A stretch of DNA of 7,184 nt from an uncultured Eubacteriales bacterium (GTDB lineage Bacteria > Bacillota_A > Clostridia > Oscillospirales > Oscillospiraceae). The notes under the pieces were generated by a model that ran no database searches, had not been told where the DNA came from, and saw only the letters and a list, made by a program, of their open reading frames with translations. The number at the start of each line of letters is the position of its first letter. Position 1 is the stretch's first letter. Positions 5,282 to 7,184 of the stretch are shown in pieces. The position numbers were made by a program, and so were the translations under genes. The stretch covers positions 1 to 7,184 of the forward strand of contig CATKHE010000245.1 in the NCBI GenBank assembly GCA_949747935.1, written 5' to 3'.

Positions 5282-6877
5282 TTACCCCCACTTCTCCATA
5301 ACCTGCCTGATCTGCTCGGCCAGCTTCGCCAGATCCTTGTTGGGGCGGCCCCGGCTGCGGTTGACCAGGTCGGCCAGGTCCTTGGACACGTTCTGAAGGC
5401 GCAGATAGGCTGCAGAGGGGGTAGCGGCGGAGCCTGCTGTCTTCTTGACCTCTAGCACTACGCCCTTGGCCAGCATGCAGTTGGTCATCAGGTCGTAAAC
5501 CTCCTCATAGAGGGGGGCATGGGCGGGGATGCCTCGCTGGTTCAGGTCGTGGGCGAAGAGCTCGGTGACTTCCTCGTCTCCGTGGACCACAAAGACCTGC
5601 TGAGGCCGGGGGGAGAAGTGCTCCACCCACTCCAGCAGATGGTCCCGGTCAGCGTGGGAGGACAGGCCCTTGAAGTTGACAATTTTGGCCCGGACGGAGA
5701 TGTCCTCCCCAAAGAGCTTGACGGACCGGGCCCCCTCCAGCAGATGGCGGCCCAGGGTACCCTCCCCCTGGTAGCCCACAAAGACCACGGCGCACTCCGG
5801 GCGCCAGAGGTTGTGTTTCAGGTGGTGGCGGATACGTCCGGCGTCGCACATGCCGGAGGCGGAGATGATGATTTTGGGTGTCCGGTCGTCGTTCAAGGCC
5901 CGGGACTCCTCAGTAGACTGGGTAAGAGTGAGGCCAGGGAAGGTGAACAGGTTCTCACCGCCCTGAATGACGGCGATGGCCTCGTCGTCCAGATAGCCTT
6001 TCAGGTTGCCGGAGTATATTTTGGTGGCCTCAGAGGCCAGGGGGGAGTCCACATAGACCTTAAAGCTGGGCAGAGACTGGACCAGACCGTCCCGCTTGAT
6101 CTCACGCAGGTAGTAGAGCAACTCCTGGGTGCGGCCCACGGCGAAGGAGGGGATCACGATATTGCCCCCCTTGGAGAAGACCTCGTCAATCAGAGCGGCC
6201 AGCGCGCCGGCGTAGCTCTCCGGGGGCTCGTGGTTCCGATCACCGTAGGTGGATTCCATCACCACATAGTCGGCGGCATCCACAAAGGAGGGGTCCCGGA
6301 TAATGGGCTGCGCGTTGTTGCCCAGGTCGCCGGAGAAGACAATCTTTTTGGTGACGCCGTCCTCGGTGGCCCAGATTTCCAGGATGGAGGAGCCCAGCAG
6401 ATGGCCTGCGTCGGTGAAGCGGACCTTGACACCCTCGCACAGGTCGAAGAGCCAGCCATACTCCACCGATTCCAGCATATGAATGGCCTCTTCCGCGTCC
6501 ATCAGGGTATACAGCGGCTCCACCGGAGGCAGCCCGGCCCGTTTGCCCTTCTGGTTGTGCCACTGGGCGTCTCCCTCCTGAATGTGGGCAGAATCCCGGA
6601 GCATCACGCTCATCAGCTGGGCGGTGAGCCCGGTGGTGAGGATGCGGCCATTAAATCCCTCCTTTACCAGCAGGGGCAGTCGGCCGGAGTGGTCGATATG
6701 GGCGTGGGTGATGAGAACATAGTCGATGTAGTTGGGGGCGAAATCCAGGGCATTGCCGTCATGCTCATCTCTGCCCTGCTGCAGCCCGCAGTCGATAAGA
6801 ATTTTTTTCCCGTTGACCTCAAGGCAGTGGCAGCTGCCGGTGACCGCGTGGGCAGCGCCGAAAAAGGTTAGTTTCAT
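5282..6877 (-). CDS. Beta-CASP metallo-beta-lactamase family ribonuclease (YSH1/CPSF73-like)
   Basis: This is a 531-residue, two-zinc nuclease-type hydrolase, cytosolic with no signal peptide. The ATG at 6877 follows AAGGAGG (6889-6883) by 5 nt. The metallo-beta-lactamase motifs are complete: HAHIDH (58-63), H159 in DAGHLLGS, and D184 in FSGDLG. The beta-CASP insert is marked by E208 in ESTYG (motif A), PSFAVGRTQELL (243-254), SASGMCDAGR (339-348), H408 in SSHAD (motif B) and H432 in VHGD (motif C). Proteins with this set cleave RNA endonucleolytically and sometimes 5'-exonucleolytically. It lacks RNase J spacing and is closer to the bacterial YSH1-like group (COG1236). After about residue 465 comes a 65-residue tail rich in Ala, Lys and Arg, beyond the usual core. 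The target RNAs are unknown. Confidence 0.92.
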   Translation of the reverse strand: MKLTFFGAAHAVTGSCHCLEVNGKKILIDCGLQQGRDEHDGNALDFAPNYIDYVLITHAHIDHSGRLPLLVKEGFNGRILTTGLTAQLMSVMLRDSAHIQEGDAQWHNQKGKRAGLPPVEPLYTLMDAEEAIHMLESVEYGWLFDLCEGVKVRFTDAGHLLGSSILEIWATEDGVTKKIVFSGDLGNNAQPIIRDPSFVDAADYVVMESTYGDRNHEPPESYAGALAALIDEVFSKGGNIVIPSFAVGRTQELLYYLREIKRDGLVQSLPSFKVYVDSPLASEATKIYSGNLKGYLDDEAIAVIQGGENLFTFPGLTLTQSTEESRALNDDRTPKIIISASGMCDAGRIRHHLKHNLWRPECAVVFVGYQGEGTLGRHLLEGARSVKLFGEDISVRAKIVNFKGLSSHADRDHLLEWVEHFSPRPQQVFVVHGDEEVTELFAHDLNQRGIPAHAPLYEEVYDLMTNCMLAKGVVLEVKKTAGSAATPSAAYLRLQNVSKDLADLVNRSRGRPNKDLAKLAEQIRQVMEKWG

Positions 6878-6894
6878 AGGGGCCTCCTTCAGTT

Positions 6895-6926
6895 GTGGTG
6901 GATAGGTTGTCTCTATTGTACACCAC
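6895..6926 (-). other. Inverted repeat around a weak -10 upstream of the nuclease gene
   Basis: GTGGTG (6895-6900) and CACCAC (6921-6926) are inverted arms 20 nt apart. Between them is TACAAT on the minus strand (6920-6915), the best -10 candidate for the nuclease gene; no convincing -35 lies 16-18 nt upstream. The arms could be an operator flanking the promoter or chance. Confidence 0.3.
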
Positions 6927-6965
6927 TTTTGGAGAAAAAGCTATACTATTTTGTGAATTATGCGT

Positions 6966-6998
6966 AAGAAAGACAGGCTCCCTCTGCCGGGGGAATCC
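6966..6998 (-). terminator. Possible weak terminator after the right-edge gene
   Basis: On the minus strand, TTCCC and GGGAG (with outer GG/CC) form an imperfect hairpin over 6998-6976, followed by TGTCTTTCTT. It begins 3 nt after the stop of the right-edge gene. Confidence 0.35.
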
Positions 6999-7000
6999 TT

Positions 7001-7184
7001 CTATTTGCAGAAAAGAGCGGTGGAATCTTCCGGGTAAGTATACAGAGTCTCTACCGGAAATCCAATGCAGTCAAGCAGTCCCTGAAAAAACGCCTCCCGC
7101 TGTTTTCGCCCGTCATCCGTGCCGGTATACACGATTTTGCCATCTTCTTTATAGTACCAGTAATATTTCACCAGAACGAAGTAA
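7001..7184 (-). CDS. C-terminus of an unrecognised protein (partial, start beyond window)
   Basis: A frame open from the right edge (7183) to TAG at 7003-7001 encodes 60 residues, beginning YFVLVKYYWYYKEDGKIVYT and ending PEDSTALFCK. I do not recognise the family. The composition is protein-like: an aromatic-rich strand (1-11), a turn KEDGK, a polar helix start (DDGRKQREAFFQGLLDCIG, about 23-41) and no internal stops. Codons are more AT-rich than in the neighbouring genes. It points the same way as the nuclease gene but is 123 nt away with a weak hairpin between, so co-transcription is uncertain. An internal GTG could in principle start a very short protein, but no ribosome binding site supports it. 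Confidence 0.55.
   Translation of the reverse strand, partial: YFVLVKYYWYYKEDGKIVYTGTDDGRKQREAFFQGLLDCIGFPVETLYTYPEDSTALFCK

Noticed and set aside
5519..6871. 450-codon open frame on the plus strand opposite the beta-CASP nuclease
   Set aside because: It mirrors the nuclease codons in the antisense frame and has Val/Gly/Gln-rich low-complexity content with no motif. The minus strand carries all metal-binding motifs.

Overview
The window looks like chromosomal DNA of a GC-rich Clostridia member, most likely Oscillospiraceae (Flavonifractor/Lawsonibacter-like). This rests on recognisable families (LexA, a DUF1292 acidic protein, a DUF975 membrane protein, a parvulin foldase), strong AGGAGG-type ribosome binding sites and sigma-A-type promoters. 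No species can be named from sequence alone. I see no insertion sequence, phage gene, CRISPR array or tRNA.

Left part (1-1150). A gene cut by the window edge, probably a class A penicillin-binding protein, runs leftwards. It diverges from a short gene for an acidic DUF1292 protein, and each has a clear promoter in the shared intergenic region. Directly after the DUF1292 stop lies a roughly 190-nt element with a long closing helix, best explained as 6S RNA, followed by an intrinsic terminator. No separate promoter for the RNA is obvious, so it may be processed from the DUF1292 transcript.

Middle part (1150-3620). A near-consensus promoter with a structured leader drives a membrane-anchored parvulin-type peptidyl-prolyl isomerase. 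Its periplasm-equivalent part holds two parvulin-like units, the first apparently degenerate. It converges on lexA, with a long shared hairpin between them. lexA has a perfect TTGACA-17-TATAAT promoter overlapped by a LexA-box-like operator, consistent with SOS autoregulation.

Right part (3640-7184). Three leftward genes lie head to tail: a beta-CASP metallo-beta-lactamase nuclease, a six-helix DUF975 membrane protein, and a NUDIX hydrolase whose ribosome binding site overlaps the DUF975 stop codon. DUF975 and NUDIX are very likely co-translated. The nuclease is separated from them by a hairpin that may attenuate readthrough. At the right edge is the C-terminus of an unrecognised, more AT-rich gene. 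Overall the window is mostly housekeeping: cell wall, extracytoplasmic folding, RNA-based control of RNA polymerase, SOS control and RNA/nucleotide turnover. The points most worth checking are the 6S RNA placement, the duplicated parvulin domain and the leader structures. I found no convincing undescribed defence or mobile system.
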